Below, in pieces: positions 16,646 through 25,809 of a stretch of DNA of 33,401 nt. Within the stretch, counting starts at the first letter, position 1; each line of letters opens with the position of its first letter. Below the pieces are notes generated by a model. The model saw only the letters and a list, made by a program, of their open reading frames with translations, was not told where the DNA came from and did no database searches. The position numbers and the translations under genes are program-made. The DNA lies in assembly GCA_902785945.1 (NCBI GenBank), contig CADAAR010000037.1:1-33401 (forward strand), given 5' to 3'. This DNA is from an uncultured Prevotellaceae bacterium (GTDB taxonomy: Bacteria > Bacteroidota > Bacteroidia > Bacteroidales > Bacteroidaceae).

Positions 16646-16690
16646 TCGGAGTAATCTGAGTATTCTGAATAATCGGAGTAATCGGAATTA
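16646..16690. repeat. 9-bp tandem repeat forming the MFS-DUF5107 junction
   Basis: Five exact 9-bp units begin at 16646, 16655, 16664, 16673 and 16682, with cores TCGGA, TCTGA, TCTGA, TCGGA, TCGGA. They fill almost all of the 48-nt gap, and the last unit contains the stop codon of the sugar-porter gene. The core is related to the repeat at 13821-13861. Confidence 0.85.
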
Positions 16691-18061
16691 TTTGACCAGT
16701 TCTTTCTCAAGTTCCTCTAACGACTTGCCCTTGGTCTCAGGACAACGGCGGAACAGGAAGATAAAGGTACAGAAGCAGATAGCGCTATAGATCCAGAACA
16801 AACCGCTACTGCCAAGCGCTGCATTCATCGAGGGGAACGAGAAAGTGAGCGTGCAGCAGCCCACCCAAAGGGCGAAAGTACATGTGGCCATTGCGATGCC
16901 ACGAATACGGTTGGGGAAGATTTCTGCCAATAGCGTCCAAGTGACAGGTCCCAACGTCATCGCATAGGTTGAAATTGCGGCCACCACGAGACAAACCATC
17001 GCAAAGCCCTTCACCTCGAAGAAATAACAAGTGCCAAGGGTCAGGTAGATGAGTCCCAAGCCACCAGCACCCAACAAGATCAAAGTACGACGACCCCACC
17101 TCTCAATCGTATAGAGTGCCACGATGGTGAAAATGACATTAGCAATGCCTGTTATCACGATGTTGATAAACATACCGTCAACATCGAAGCCTGCTCCTAC
17201 AAAGATTTCCTGAGCATAGTTGAAGATGACGTTTGTTCCACACCATTGCTGGAACACTGCTATCACCAAACCCAGCAACAACACTTTCCTAAATGAGGAC
17301 TGAGACATAAGCATTGATAATTTGCGCATCATCCCGGCACGGGAAAATTCCAAAGCAAATTTATCATCCGGAGTAGAAACGACATGATCTTTTTCGTTGA
17401 TAACCAATTCGTCGATAGCCATTTCTTCGTCCTCATCCTTCATCCTCAAGTATACGGGGCTCTCGGGTATCGCAAAGCTCATAACAAGAAATATGGCTGC
17501 AGGTACCGTCTCGGCCCAGAACATCCAGCGCCAGCCCCACTCCAGGTTCCACGCCTGACTCTCTGCCACAGACGTATCCCTCGCCAGCAGCATATTCACC
17601 ATCTGCGCCATTAAGATTCCCAACACAATGGTCATCTGATTCAATGAAACCATTCGTCCACGAATCTCTGTGGGACTCACTTCTGCGATATACATCGGTG
17701 AGAGGGCTGAAGCCACGCCGATGCCCACGCCACCGATAAAGCGGGCAATATTGAATAAGGTAAAGTCGTTAAACATGCCGGTGGCTATCGCCGATACCGT
17801 AAATAGCACCGCTGCCACTATCAGCAGCGGCTTACGCCCATATCTGTCGGCAGCAGCACCAGCCACCATTGCGCCTATCAAACAGCCCACCAAAGCTGTC
17901 GACATAGCAACTCCTTGCAACACAGGCGACTCGCTGATACCAAAATACAGCTCATAGAATGGCTTTGCGCCTCCGATCACGACCCAGTCGTAGCCGAAGA
18001 GCAGTCCGCCCATTGATGCTACGCTACAAATAAAAAAAAGGAATCCTTTGTTATTATTCAT
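16688..18061 (-). CDS. Sugar-porter family MFS transporter
   Basis: A 457-aa inner-membrane carrier with 12 predicted helices. It has the sugar-porter signatures: GGLLFGYDWVVIGGA near the N-terminus, DRYGRKPLL after helix 2, IARFIGGVGIGVASALSPMY, RGRMVSLNQ, PESPVYL before the central loop, QQWCGTNVIFNYA in helix 7, ERWGRRTL, and PETKGKSLEELE at the end. It probably brings a hexose or pentose in with protons; the exact sugar cannot be read. The ATG at 18061 is preferred to the TTG at 18067. It starts 15 nt after the S41 protease stop, and the DUF5107 gene follows in the same frame, so the transporter and the putative sugar-binding protein probably work on one substrate. Confidence 0.92.
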   Translation of the reverse strand: MNNNKGFLFFICSVASMGGLLFGYDWVVIGGAKPFYELYFGISESPVLQGVAMSTALVGCLIGAMVAGAAADRYGRKPLLIVAAVLFTVSAIATGMFNDFTLFNIARFIGGVGIGVASALSPMYIAEVSPTEIRGRMVSLNQMTIVLGILMAQMVNMLLARDTSVAESQAWNLEWGWRWMFWAETVPAAIFLVMSFAIPESPVYLRMKDEDEEMAIDELVINEKDHVVSTPDDKFALEFSRAGMMRKLSMLMSQSSFRKVLLLGLVIAVFQQWCGTNVIFNYAQEIFVGAGFDVDGMFINIVITGIANVIFTIVALYTIERWGRRTLILLGAGGLGLIYLTLGTCYFFEVKGFAMVCLVVAAISTYAMTLGPVTWTLLAEIFPNRIRGIAMATCTFALWVGCCTLTFSFPSMNAALGSSGLFWIYSAICFCTFIFLFRRCPETKGKSLEELEKELVK

Positions 18062-18076
18062 TGTCAATTATCAATT

Positions 18077-19672
18077 TCATTCTTTCATTATTTCAAGCGC
18101 TTTCTTAACAATCTCACTCCGTTCGTTGATTACAGAGAAATATTCGCTCATATCCCAGATATCACGCGCTATCAGTGCCTTCAATTGCAGACGGATATAG
18201 GCCAACGACTTTTCGAGTTCTGTCTCGTCCTTGGGCTCTATCTTCTGCTTTTTACCCTCTGCCACTACATCATCAAGCAGACGTTGGGGCACCTCAAATT
18301 GTTGCTTGAAGTCATCAAACGACTGCCAGCGCTTCTTCAGTTCCTTACGATGATTGTCAACATATCGCAGGTTCTGTTGGATAATGATGCCCTTAGCCGC
18401 CAGTTCGCGATGATAACGGGTATAGACGGTTGTATCGAGGGGTACGTAATAATCAGGCATGATACCACCACCGCCATAGACCGTACGATGCTGACGGAGC
18501 GTCTCATACTTCAGTGAATCAGCAAAATGGATACTATCGACATTAGTCAACTCACCGCTCTTCAAGCGATTCACCATATCCATCGCATAGTCCTTGCCTT
18601 CGCCCTTGGTATAAGGTTTTTGGATACAGCGACCTGAAGGCGTATAATAATGTGCGATGGTCAGACGGATCATCGAACCATCAGGCAGATCGATGGGACG
18701 CTGTACCAAGCCCTTGCCAAACGTACGACGTCCTACCACCAAACCGCGGTCCTGATCCTGAATGGCACCCGTCACAATCTCTGCAGCCGAGGCCGTATAG
18801 CCATCCACCAGGACAACCACCTTGCCCTTGGTGAACTTGCCATTACCATGCGCCCTATATTCTGAACGCTGTACTTTTCTGCCGTTGGTATAGACAATCA
18901 TGTCGCCACGCTCCAAGAATTCGTCAGCGATGTCGACAGCAGCCTTCAAATAGCCTCCGCCATTCTCTTGCAGGTCAAGAATCAGATCCTGCATACCTTG
19001 TGCCTGAAGTTTTGCAAGACTTTCCACGAACTCATCGTAAGTCTGGGCTCCAAAGTTACCGATGCGAATATAGCCAATACCAGGCCGAATCATATAAGAG
19101 GCATCAATGGAATGGACAGGAATCTTATCGCGGATAACGGTAAACTTCAATTTATCCTTAATACCCAAGCGTACTACACCTAACTCCACCTTTGTACCCT
19201 TCGGACCACGCAGGCGCTTCATTATCTCTTCCTTCGACATCTTCACACCCGCAATCGCTGTATCATTCACGGATACGATACGGTCGCCAGCAATGATGCC
19301 CACTTTCTCGGAAGGGCCTTTGGTCACAGGCTGGATCACCACCAGTGTGTCGTCCATCATATTAAACTGTACGCCGATGCCCTCAAAATTACCATTCAGA
19401 GGCTCATTGAGTTCCTTTACCTCCTTCGGTGTCGCATAGCTGGAATGCGGGTCGAGCTTGTCAAGCATACCTTTGATGGCATCCTCCACCAATTTCTGTT
19501 CGTCAACACTATCCACATAAAGATTAGTGATAGCCAACTCCGCATACTGCAACTTGCGTAGCGGACTGTCATCACCCCGATTAATTCTCATCTGCGCCGA
19601 TGCGCTCAGAAAAAGCAGCAGTAAGACGGCGGTAAGCACCTGCCGACCGGCTCCAAATATGATTCTTTTCAT
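18077..19672 (-). CDS. S41 family C-terminal processing protease (CtpA-like)
   Basis: A 531-aa periplasmic serine protease. Residues 1-27 are a Sec signal peptide ending SASAQ. A PDZ domain spans about 90-185 (GIGVQFNMMDDTLVV, VGIIAGDRIVSVND). The protease core has LILDLQENGGGYL (about 230-242) and the catalytic dyad S295 in DGYTASAAEIV with K320 in RRTFGKGLVQ. Such enzymes cleave the C-termini of envelope proteins or degrade tagged ones. Length and order are normal. A -7 element lies 22 nt upstream. The MFS gene follows after 15 nt, so it may be cotranscribed with the sugar genes, although a functional link is not evident. Confidence 0.94.
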   Translation of the reverse strand: MKRIIFGAGRQVLTAVLLLLFLSASAQMRINRGDDSPLRKLQYAELAITNLYVDSVDEQKLVEDAIKGMLDKLDPHSSYATPKEVKELNEPLNGNFEGIGVQFNMMDDTLVVIQPVTKGPSEKVGIIAGDRIVSVNDTAIAGVKMSKEEIMKRLRGPKGTKVELGVVRLGIKDKLKFTVIRDKIPVHSIDASYMIRPGIGYIRIGNFGAQTYDEFVESLAKLQAQGMQDLILDLQENGGGYLKAAVDIADEFLERGDMIVYTNGRKVQRSEYRAHGNGKFTKGKVVVLVDGYTASAAEIVTGAIQDQDRGLVVGRRTFGKGLVQRPIDLPDGSMIRLTIAHYYTPSGRCIQKPYTKGEGKDYAMDMVNRLKSGELTNVDSIHFADSLKYETLRQHRTVYGGGGIMPDYYVPLDTTVYTRYHRELAAKGIIIQQNLRYVDNHRKELKKRWQSFDDFKQQFEVPQRLLDDVVAEGKKQKIEPKDETELEKSLAYIRLQLKALIARDIWDMSEYFSVINERSEIVKKALEIMKE

Positions 19673-19694
19673 CTGATTCGTTTCTTTTTGCGTG

Positions 19695-19702
19695 CAAAAG
19701 TA
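19695..19702 (-). promoter_or_regulatory. -7 promoter element of the S41 protease gene
   Basis: TACTTTTG on the minus strand, 22 nt before the ATG at 19672. It starts the protease - MFS - DUF5107 transcript. Confidence 0.6.
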
Positions 19703-19790
19703 AGAAATTATTTTGAGACCACAAAATAATTACAATAATTAGTTCATGATACGAACAGCGTGGGAATAACTGCTTACTTTTGGCTTAAAT

Positions 19791-19820
19791 GTAAATGCGG
19801 CTCACGTGAGCCGCATTTAC
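19791..19820. repeat. 30-bp perfect palindrome at the end of the esterase gene
   Basis: Two 15-bp arms meet with no spacer at CACGTG. On the minus strand it begins at the last base of the esterase stop codon, making tandem TAG TAA stops. It can form a strong hairpin and probably acts as the 3' end of the esterase transcript, but no good U tract follows, so it is not a textbook terminator. Confidence 0.75.
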
Positions 19821-21472
19821 TATTTCTTGCTTTTGTAGAATTTCTCAAGTATGCGATAGGCATTCTCCCGTTCTGGAGAAGCTACTTCCTTAGATTCTAC
19901 GTCGATTTTCATAACAGGTGCGGCATCGAGATTTTCCTTGGTGATGGCCGACCACTGGGGCAAACCTTGGCCATTAGGATTACCCGTCTTGCAGAAGTTG
20001 GCATAGTAAGTAAGGAAGAGTTTCGAGATGGCGTAGTCCTCGTCTTGCCAGTCGTAATATTCGTTGGTATCGAGGGTTCCCATGGCGTACTCGATGTCGG
20101 CAGAATGTACGGCTCCAGGAGCGATCTGAGGCTGTGCGGCTTTCTTCTCTTCTGCAGTCTTCTCGCGCACACCTCCGGCAAGAGCAGCTACCTTGTCACC
20201 CATTTTCTCTGACTGCTGGGGACGCGGGTGCATATAATGATAGCGGTAGACAGGCAGACCAGACTTGGCGTGATAGTCGCAGACTTTCCAAGTTGGAAAG
20301 CCCGTGAAGAGGTCGGAAACGAGGTCAAATCCCTTCTGGTTCATTACATCCTCGTCGGTCTCGATGCCATAGGCTTTGAAAATCTCGTCTGTCATATCGC
20401 CAAACTGCACTTTCAGAGCGTTCTTGTAGTTCTCGAGAGTAGGTGCCTGACCTTGGATTGCCTGCATGGGATGAGCTTCGAGCGAGTTCCAGCCTGCGAG
20501 TAAGGGTACCTGAGCCTGCTCGTTCTTCTCGAACACAGCATCTGCGCTCTCAGTCATAAAGTAGCCATCGAGCACTACATTGGCCATTCCTCTGGGAGGG
20601 AGAAGCTTCTGAAGTGAATCAGCGTTCAATGCCATTGCATCAGCCAGACTTGCGATACCTGCCTGTTTCAGGAGTTCTGTTCCTGCCGCATCGGCATCAG
20701 CTTGAGAAGAGGGCTGATAGGGCAACACCTCGGCGCCAGAAGAAAGCATGGCACCAGCAATCAGATTCTTGGAAAGAGGCGAGCACATCAGGAGCGATAC
20801 AGAGAATGAACCTGCCGATTCGCCGACGATGGTGATCTTGTCAGGGTCGCCACCAAAGGCCGCGATATTCTCTTTCACCCACTTGATGGCAGCCACCTGA
20901 TCAAGGAATCCGTAGTTGCCGCTTCCCTTATAGTCGGAAGCTGCAGTGAGGTCGGGATGGGCAAAAAAGCCGAACACACCCTCACGATAGTTGGCCGTCA
21001 CACCTATCACGCCTTCCTTGGCAATGGAAGAACCATCGTAACGGGGTTCGCTGCCAGAACCAGCCATTAGGCCGCCACCATTGAAATAAATCAGTACGGG
21101 CAGAGCATCAGCCGTTGTAGCTGCAGTCGTCCAGATGTTCAGATAGAGACAATCTTCGCTACGGCCAGAGCCGCGGAACGCCATATCACCGAAGACGTCG
21201 AGCTGCATGGGATCGTCGCCAAACTGCTTGGCTTCACGCACACCCTCCCAAGCCTGAACAGGCTGAGGTGCTTTCCAACGGAGTTCGCCAACAGGAGCCT
21301 GAGCAAAAGGAACACCCAGGAATTTCTTCACACCATCCTCTTCGAAACCTTCGAGAACGCCATATTGGGTTTTTACCTGAAGGGTGATGGTCTCACTTTT
21401 CTTCTGCGTGCAGCTGCATAGAACTGCCACACAAGCGATGGCTAACATCGCAAATACATGGTTTTTAGTCAT
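19820..21472 (-). CDS. Type-B carboxylesterase family lipoprotein
   Basis: A 550-aa alpha/beta-hydrolase. The N-terminus is a lipoprotein-type signal with a lipobox-like LCSC, so the mature protein is probably anchored to the membrane. Family features are the opening TQYGVLEGFEEDGVKKFLGV with PFAQAP, SEDCLYLNIW, the nucleophile Ser219 in GESAGS, FGGDPDKITIVG, and the late catalytic His in AVHSADIEYAMG. The oxyanion-hole motif, usually HGGG, reads NGGG here. It hydrolyses ester bonds; the substrate is unknown. Two ATGs are possible (21478 or 21472). It follows parE by about 20 nt on the same strand and ends in the palindrome 19791-19820. Confidence 0.9.
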   Translation of the reverse strand: MTKNHVFAMLAIACVAVLCSCTQKKSETITLQVKTQYGVLEGFEEDGVKKFLGVPFAQAPVGELRWKAPQPVQAWEGVREAKQFGDDPMQLDVFGDMAFRGSGRSEDCLYLNIWTTAATTADALPVLIYFNGGGLMAGSGSEPRYDGSSIAKEGVIGVTANYREGVFGFFAHPDLTAASDYKGSGNYGFLDQVAAIKWVKENIAAFGGDPDKITIVGESAGSFSVSLLMCSPLSKNLIAGAMLSSGAEVLPYQPSSQADADAAGTELLKQAGIASLADAMALNADSLQKLLPPRGMANVVLDGYFMTESADAVFEKNEQAQVPLLAGWNSLEAHPMQAIQGQAPTLENYKNALKVQFGDMTDEIFKAYGIETDEDVMNQKGFDLVSDLFTGFPTWKVCDYHAKSGLPVYRYHYMHPRPQQSEKMGDKVAALAGGVREKTAEEKKAAQPQIAPGAVHSADIEYAMGTLDTNEYYDWQDEDYAISKLFLTYYANFCKTGNPNGQGLPQWSAITKENLDAAPVMKIDVESKEVASPERENAYRILEKFYKSKK

Positions 21473-21493
21473 AATCATATTTGTTTATTGAGT

Positions 21494-23440
21494 TTACTCG
21501 TAGATGTCCTCCTCAGGGCGGTCTTCTTCGATAACGAGGTTGTCGATGATGAAGTTCTGGCGCTCCATCGTATTCTTGCCCATATAGTATTCGAGAAGCT
21601 TCTGTACTTGGTCCGTCTTATGGAGCGTTACCTGTTCCAAACGGATGTCTGGCCCAATGAAACCTGCAAATTCTTCAGGTGATATTTCACCAAGACCTTT
21701 GAATCGGGTAATCTCAGGATCGGGTCCCAGTTCGCTGATGGCATTCACACGTTCTTCCTCACTGTAGCAGTAACGGGTAATAAAATCACTCTTTTTATCG
21801 GCTTTGGCATCAGCCTCAGCAATCACCTGCTTGTTCTTGATTTTCGTACGACGATTACGGACGCGGAAAAGTGGTGTCTGCAACACGTAGACATGACCTT
21901 TCTTGATAAGCTCCGGGAAGAACTGCAAGAAGAAGGTGATAATCAGCAAACGGATATGCATACCGTCGACATCGGCATCAGTAGCCACTATCACCTTATT
22001 ATATCGCAAACCATCGAGCCCTTCCTCGATGTCAAGAGCAGCCTGCAACAGATTGAACTCCTCGTTCTCATAGACCACCTTCTTCGTAAGGCCAAAGCAG
22101 TTGAGCGGTTTACCTCGCAATGAGAAGACCGCCTGCGTGTTCACGTCGCGGCTCTTGGTGATGCTTCCACTGGCAGAATCTCCCTCAGTGATAAAGATAC
22201 TCGACTCTTCCTTACGGTTATCCTTGGCGTCGCTGAAATGGATACGACAGTCGCGCAACTTGCGGTTATGCAAATTAGCCTTTTTAGCCCTCTCACGCGC
22301 CAGTTTGGTAACACCAGCCATCGCCTTACGGTCGCGCTCGCTCTCCTTAATCTTGTTCTCCAATACCTCGGCCACATCACTATGGATATGCAAATAATTG
22401 TCGACCTCCTGTTTAATGAAATCGCCTACATATTTATTGATGCTGACACCCTCTGGCGACATCACCGTAGAGCCAAGCTTGATTTTTGTCTGGCTCTCAA
22501 AGATGGGTTCCTCCACATTAATGGAGATAGCTGCCACGATTCCTGTGCGGATATCGCCATATTCGTATTTATTGAAGAACTCCTTGATGGTGCGCGCGAT
22601 ATGCTCCTTAAAAGCACTCTGATGGGTTCCACCCTGCGTGGTATGCTGGCCATTCACGAAAGAATAATATTCTTCGCCATACTGATTGGCATGGGTAAAG
22701 GCAATCTCTATGTCCTCGCCCTGCAAATGGATGATGGGATAGAGGGCATCGCTGGTCATACGATCCTTCAGCAAATCCTCCAGACCGTGACGGGAGAGAA
22801 TACGACGACCATTATACATGATAATAAGGCCTGTATTCAGATAGGTGTAATTACGCAGCATGTTCTCCACTATTTCATCGTGGAACTGATAGTTGTGGAA
22901 CATCGTTGCATCGGGTTCGAAATAGATATAGGTGCCGTTCTCATCCTGTGTCGGCTCTGTGACATCACTGGTCAACTTGCCACACTCGAAAGTTGCCTTG
23001 CGCACCTTGCCATCACGATAGCTGTGTACCTCAAAATGAGAACTCAATGCGTTCACTGCCTTCACACCCACACCATTCAGTCCGATAGACTTTTTGAAAG
23101 CCTTCGAATCGAACTTTCCACTAGTATTTAGAATGCTGACAGAGTCGATAAGCTTGCCTTGGGGAATGCCTCGACCATAGTCACGCACAGAGATGCGATG
23201 ATTGTCCTCGATATTCACCTCAATACGGTCGCCTGCCTTCATCTTAAACTCGTCGATAGAATTATCGAACACCTCCTTCAGCAAGACATAGATACCGTCT
23301 TCTGGGGAAGCGCCGTCGCCCAATCGACCAATGTACATACCAGGGCGCAGGCGAATATGTTCCAGACCTGTTAAAGTGCGGATATTATCGTCGTCGTATA
23401 TGACGTTCTCTTCAAGGTTGATGTTATTCTCTTCTGCCAT
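21494..23440 (-). CDS. parE: DNA topoisomerase IV subunit B (ParE)
   Basis: About 648 aa from the preferred ATG. The GHKL ATPase domain shows [37 protein letters not shown] and [14 protein letters not shown]; the TOPRIM domain shows [10 protein letters not shown] and [12 protein letters not shown]. Together with ParC it decatenates chromosomes after replication using ATP. The [13 protein letters not shown] segment and lack of a GyrB-type insert favour ParE over GyrB, as does the usual Bacteroidota wording of the N-terminus. ParC is not in the window. The ATG at 23440 is chosen rather than the one at 23476, which would overlap the upstream gene; the gap to that gene's stop is then 14 nt. Confidence 0.93.
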   Translation of the reverse strand: MAEENNINLEENVIYDDDNIRTLTGLEHIRLRPGMYIGRLGDGASPEDGIYVLLKEVFDNSIDEFKMKAGDRIEVNIEDNHRISVRDYGRGIPQGKLIDSVSILNTSGKFDSKAFKKSIGLNGVGVKAVNALSSHFEVHSYRDGKVRKATFECGKLTSDVTEPTQDENGTYIYFEPDATMFHNYQFHDEIVENMLRNYTYLNTGLIIMYNGRRILSRHGLEDLLKDRMTSDALYPIIHLQGEDIEIAFTHANQYGEEYYSFVNGQHTTQGGTHQSAFKEHIARTIKEFFNKYEYGDIRTGIVAAISINVEEPIFESQTKIKLGSTVMSPEGVSINKYVGDFIKQEVDNYLHIHSDVAEVLENKIKESERDRKAMAGVTKLARERAKKANLHNRKLRDCRIHFSDAKDNRKEESSIFITEGDSASGSITKSRDVNTQAVFSLRGKPLNCFGLTKKVVYENEEFNLLQAALDIEEGLDGLRYNKVIVATDADVDGMHIRLLIITFFLQFFPELIKKGHVYVLQTPLFRVRNRRTKIKNKQVIAEADAKADKKSDFITRYCYSEEERVNAISELGPDPEITRFKGLGEISPEEFAGFIGPDIRLEQVTLHKTDQVQKLLEYYMGKNTMERQNFIIDNLVIEEDRPEEDIYE

Positions 23441-23454
23441 TTTGTTGGTTGTAA

Positions 23455-24609
23455 TTATAGTGATTTTCTGAAACAACGACGACGCTTATGCTGCTGATGG
23501 TCGAGGTATTTCCATTGGCTTAATACCTTATCGTTCGTTTCCATCTCCACGTTGGTCTCACCCCACTTGAAACCATACTTCTGATACCAAGGAATGAGGT
23601 CGTAGAACAACAAGGCGTTGGCACCTTTCTGCTGATATTCAGGCAGGATGCCCACCAACATCATATCAACACACTCGGCCTTACGGAACTTCAGCGCACG
23701 CAGACAATGCCACCAGCCGAAGGGCCATAGACGACCCCTACGACACTTCTGCAAAGCACGGGTCATCGAGGTAATAGAGATGCCTATACCGATGATATCA
23801 TGATCTGGTGTGTTCCAGTCTTCTATCAAACAAAGAAGATTCATGTCGAGCATGGGGAAATACATCTTCAGATACTCGTCGATCTGCGCCTCCGTCATCT
23901 GTGAGTAGCCATAGAGATGGCCAAAACTCTTGTTGACCACATCAAGCACCCTACGGCCTATCTGCTCCTTGCCGAACACCTGGCTGCGCTTGGGATGCAT
24001 CGGATGCAGGTTATAGCGCTTCATGACCATCTCGGCTATCTTCTGATACTTCTCTGGTACATCACCCTGCGGTACAATGAGCTTGAACTCCAGATAGTCA
24101 TTGTCTTTCTCCCAACCACCAAGCTGCTCGATGTGTTTAGGGTAATAAGGATAATTGTAGATAGTGGCCATCGTGCCCAACTCCTCGAAACCCTCGATGA
24201 GCATACCCTCGGGATCCATATCAGTAAAGCCGAGGGGACCGATAATCTCTGTCATTCCCTTCTGGCGACCCCAATCCTCGACGGCCTGAAAAAGAGCCCG
24301 GCTCACCTCGATATCATCGATGAAGTCGACCCATCCAAAACGAACGCTCTTGCGTTCCCATTTCTCATTGGCTCTCTTATTGATAATGCCTGCGATGCGT
24401 CCTACGAGCTTGCCATCCTTATATGCCATGAAATATTCGGCCTCGCAGAACTCGAAAGCAGCATTTTTATCCTTACTCAGCGTATGGAGCTCATCACTGA
24501 ATAAGTTGGGCGCATCATAGGGATTGCCCTTGTACAAGTCATAACGAAAGTCAATGAAGGTCTTCAGGCTCTTCTTGTCTGTTACCTTCCTAATCTCTAC
24601 TGATGACAT
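23455..24609 (-). CDS. GNAT-superfamily N-acetyltransferase-like protein
   Basis: A 384-aa protein conserved in wording with Bacteroidota proteins annotated as GNAT-like or hypothetical. An N-terminal acetyltransferase-like part includes [27 protein letters not shown] (the strand pair before acetyl-CoA binding) and [21 protein letters not shown] second GNAT-like half ends with [30 protein letters not shown], resembling the Q/R-x-x-G-x-G/A loop that binds acetyl-CoA. The substrate is unknown and no residues can prove activity. It has its own promoter 31 nt upstream and precedes parE and the esterase on the same strand, with a 14-nt gap to parE. Confidence 0.8.
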   Translation of the reverse strand: MSSVEIRKVTDKKSLKTFIDFRYDLYKGNPYDAPNLFSDELHTLSKDKNAAFEFCEAEYFMAYKDGKLVGRIAGIINKRANEKWERKSVRFGWVDFIDDIEVSRALFQAVEDWGRQKGMTEIIGPLGFTDMDPEGMLIEGFEELGTMATIYNYPYYPKHIEQLGGWEKDNDYLEFKLIVPQGDVPEKYQKIAEMVMKRYNLHPMHPKRSQVFGKEQIGRRVLDVVNKSFGHLYGYSQMTEAQIDEYLKMYFPMLDMNLLCLIEDWNTPDHDIIGIGISITSMTRALQKCRRGRLWPFGWWHCLRALKFRKAECVDMMLVGILPEYQQKGANALLFYDLIPWYQKYGFKWGETNVEMETNDKVLSQWKYLDHQQHKRRRCFRKSL

Positions 24610-24640
24610 ATCTCTTTGTCTTTAAAGCTTTAAAACGTTG

Positions 24641-24648
24641 CAAAGATA
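24641..24648 (-). promoter_or_regulatory. -7 promoter element of the GNAT-parE unit
   Basis: TATCTTTG on the minus strand with a TTTG about 20 nt upstream, the best match to the full Bacteroidota -33/-7 promoter in the window. It lies 31 nt before the ATG at 24609. Confidence 0.75.
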
Positions 24649-24705
24649 CGAAAAAAGGAAGAGAAAAACAAAAATATTTAGTTTTTTTGTCAAATGCTTA
24701 GTCTA

Positions 24706-25515
24706 TCACGGGTTTTGGCAGGCTTCATCCACACTACCTGCCTCCAATAAACGTTCCTGAGCCTCATCATAGCTGAGTCCTAGCATATCCTGAAGCATCC
24801 GTGTGCCACGATCCACTAATTTAGCGTTTGTCAACTGCATCTTAACCATCCGATTGCCCTCTACACGACCCAATCGTATCATCAACGAAGTAGATATCAT
24901 ATTCAGCACCATTTTCTGAGCCGTTCCACTTTTCATACGACTGGACCCTGTAACGAACTCAGGACCAACAATTGTCTCGATGGGATACTCTGCTGCTTGT
25001 GCCAAAGGTGTGTGGTGATTGCTGGTGATACAGCCCGTCAAAAGGCCGTTCTTTCGGGCATTTTGGATGGCGCCAAGCACATAAGGAGTTGTACCCGAAG
25101 CCGCAATGCCAAGTACCGTATCATCTGCTGTAGGGTGATGTTCAAGCAAATCCTCCCAGCCTTGCTCTGGGATATCCTCCGCTTTCTCCACAGCATGACG
25201 TAAGGCCTTGTCTCCGCCAGCAATGAGTCCTATTACCCATGTATCTGGCACACCGAAGGTTGGAGGCAGTTCGCTGGCATCCAAGACTCCCAGCCGTCCA
25301 CTGGTTCCTGCTCCAATATAAAAGAGCCTGCCCCCTCGTTTCATCCGTTTCTCAACGGCTTCCACAAAAGGCTGTATCTGTGGGATTGCCTGTCTAACAG
25401 CTTCAGAAACCTCAGCATCCTCCTCATTGATATGCCGTAACAGATCTGATACCGACATCTGTTCCAAATGATCAAAACGCGAGGACTGCTCTGTGATCTT
25501 ATCTTTTATATCCAT
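24706..25515 (-). CDS. murQ: N-acetylmuramic acid 6-phosphate etherase MurQ
   Basis: A 269-aa SIS-domain enzyme that splits the lactyl ether of MurNAc-6-phosphate to give GlcNAc-6-phosphate and D-lactate, part of peptidoglycan recycling. Family signatures are RLFYIGAGTSGRLGVLDASE, the PPTFG loop, GIAASGTTPYV, and PEFVTGSSRMKSGTAQKMVLNMIS. The ATG at 25515 is preferred; a GTG at 25527 overlaps the stop of the DUF4298 gene by four bases and may contribute to coupling. It is the last gene of a tight four-gene unit with bcp, a LUD protein and a DUF4298 protein. The kinase partner for MurNAc is not nearby. Confidence 0.95.
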   Translation of the reverse strand: MDIKDKITEQSSRFDHLEQMSVSDLLRHINEEDAEVSEAVRQAIPQIQPFVEAVEKRMKRGGRLFYIGAGTSGRLGVLDASELPPTFGVPDTWVIGLIAGGDKALRHAVEKAEDIPEQGWEDLLEHHPTADDTVLGIAASGTTPYVLGAIQNARKNGLLTGCITSNHHTPLAQAAEYPIETIVGPEFVTGSSRMKSGTAQKMVLNMISTSLMIRLGRVEGNRMVKMQLTNAKLVDRGTRMLQDMLGLSYDEAQERLLEAGSVDEACQNP

Positions 25516-25523
25516 GTTACAAT

Positions 25524-25808
25524 TCACGTAAACATATGAAGGCGTTCGTTAAGTTCATGAGAATCGGTCAGCACATTCCAAATGGCATCTTCAGACAATA
25601 CACCACGTTTAAGGTCAGGAGGTAATTGACCAGCCTCATCATCAGCATAGTCCTGTTTCCATTCCTTACTGCCATAATACTCATTGAGAGCCGAGATGTC
25701 TCCTTGTATCTCCTCATAACGGTCTAATGCCGCTGATAGTGTCATCACGGCCGCAGCAGCTCTCTCCAACCGCTGCTCCATTTGTTTGATTCGTTCTATT
25801 TGTTCCAT
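25524..25808 (-). CDS. DUF4298 domain protein
   Basis: A 94-aa acidic, mostly helical protein starting MEQIERIKQMEQRLERAA with the family phrases LDRYEEIQGDISALNEYYGSKEWKQDY and LKRGVLSEDAIWNVLTDSHEL. The family has no known function. The longer open frame (up to 25994) lies inside the LUD gene and is not protein-like before MEQ, so the ATG at 25808 is chosen; it begins one base after the LUD stop. The murQ GTG overlaps its stop. The tight packing means it is made together with bcp, the LUD protein and murQ. Confidence 0.85.
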   Translation of the reverse strand: MEQIERIKQMEQRLERAAAAVMTLSAALDRYEEIQGDISALNEYYGSKEWKQDYADDEAGQLPPDLKRGVLSEDAIWNVLTDSHELNERLHMFT

Positions 25809-25809
25809 A

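Noticed and set aside
19775-19782. TACTTTTG on the plus strand as a promoter of a small antisense RNA
   Set aside because: No -33 element and no independent support; kept only as a note to the palindrome finding.
22238-23131. 297-aa open frame on the plus strand inside parE
   Set aside because: It is antisense to the conserved GHKL domain of parE and has no recognisable protein features or promoter; it is a shadow of parE codon use.
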